DNA of 22,091 bases from WHSM01 sp050701635 (GTDB lineage: Bacteria; Actinomycetota; Actinomycetes; Mycobacteriales; Micromonosporaceae): positions 1 through 22,091 of the forward strand of contig JBOGDF010000043.1 in assembly GCA_050701635.1 (NCBI GenBank). The letters are read 5' to 3'. This document shows, one piece after another, positions 22,080 to 22,091 of the stretch. A program made the translations under genes and the position numbers. The notes beneath the pieces were generated by a model. The model was not told the DNA's origin and searched no databases. It saw only the letters and a list, made by a program, of their open reading frames with translations. Numbering within the stretch: position 1 is the stretch's first letter; each line of letters opens with the position of its first letter.

Positions 22080-22091
22080 GTGACCAAGGAC
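22080..22091 (+). CDS. Possible start of a gene cut by the window edge
   Basis: GTG ACC AAG GAC at the edge follows AGGGGA at 22069-22074 with 5-base spacing. Only four codons are visible, so no function can be given. Confidence 0.25.

Overview
The window looks like chromosome of a high-G+C actinomycete. Codon third positions are almost all G or C, Shine-Dalgarno sites are GGAGG-like, and the families present (LuxR-type regulators, NarL/DesK-type kinases, an ECF sigma factor fused to an anti-sigma domain, FG-GAP and PD40 propellers, actinobacterial integrases) are typical of that group. Frequent CGTAC words suggest Micromonosporaceae, but that is only an inference. No rRNA, complete tRNA or CRISPR array was seen.

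Left part, 1-1581: the end of an unknown gene, a WYL-less YafY/DeoR-type regulator, and a divergent Gfo/Idh/MocA oxidoreductase, with a perfect inverted repeat between the last two. Bases 2001-5700 are mobile-element debris. They hold an intact tyrosine integrase that points at an attachment core made of the 3' half of tRNA-Arg(ACG), followed by that tRNA's terminator, a 5'-truncated helicase of the kind found in TOTE conflict systems, and the C-terminal half of a second integrase.

Bases 5705-9597 hold a large secreted PD40/DUF11/DNRLRE protein, a small alpha/beta-barrel protein and a divergent GAF-like/LuxR regulator. After this comes a scar (9600-10113) with a NUDIX fragment, an inverted and circularly permuted copy of the 5' end of a downstream FG-GAP gene, and an orphan gene start.

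The most interesting part is 10146-15779. A membrane-tethered ECF sigma factor carries its own ZAS-type anti-sigma motif, one membrane span and an exported Ig/BACON-like domain. It sits among secreted-protein genes. Four copies of one bipartite element, TGTGGTAG-N16-CTCCTACC with exactly 16 bases between the halves, precede the operon of the sigma factor itself, two divergent secreted-protein genes, and a leader ORF whose stop overlaps the start of the FG-GAP gene (ATGA). I read this as an autoregulated ECF regulon packed into one locus. One member gene has decayed and the FG-GAP gene appears to have been captured by rearrangement.

The right part, 15822-21420, contains a frameshifted HEAT/LRR-like gene, a broken membrane-protein gene, an IS5-type transposase remnant, a DHFR/RibD-like gene with two frameshifts, and a leftward two-component cluster: truncated kinase, response regulator, kinase-like protein without the phospho-accepting histidine, and an apparently intact kinase. 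These cluster genes overlap or nearly touch. Several genes here have single-base frameshifts, so either this flank is decaying or the sequence has indel errors. The last 650 bases hold no gene I recognise except a possible start at 22080.
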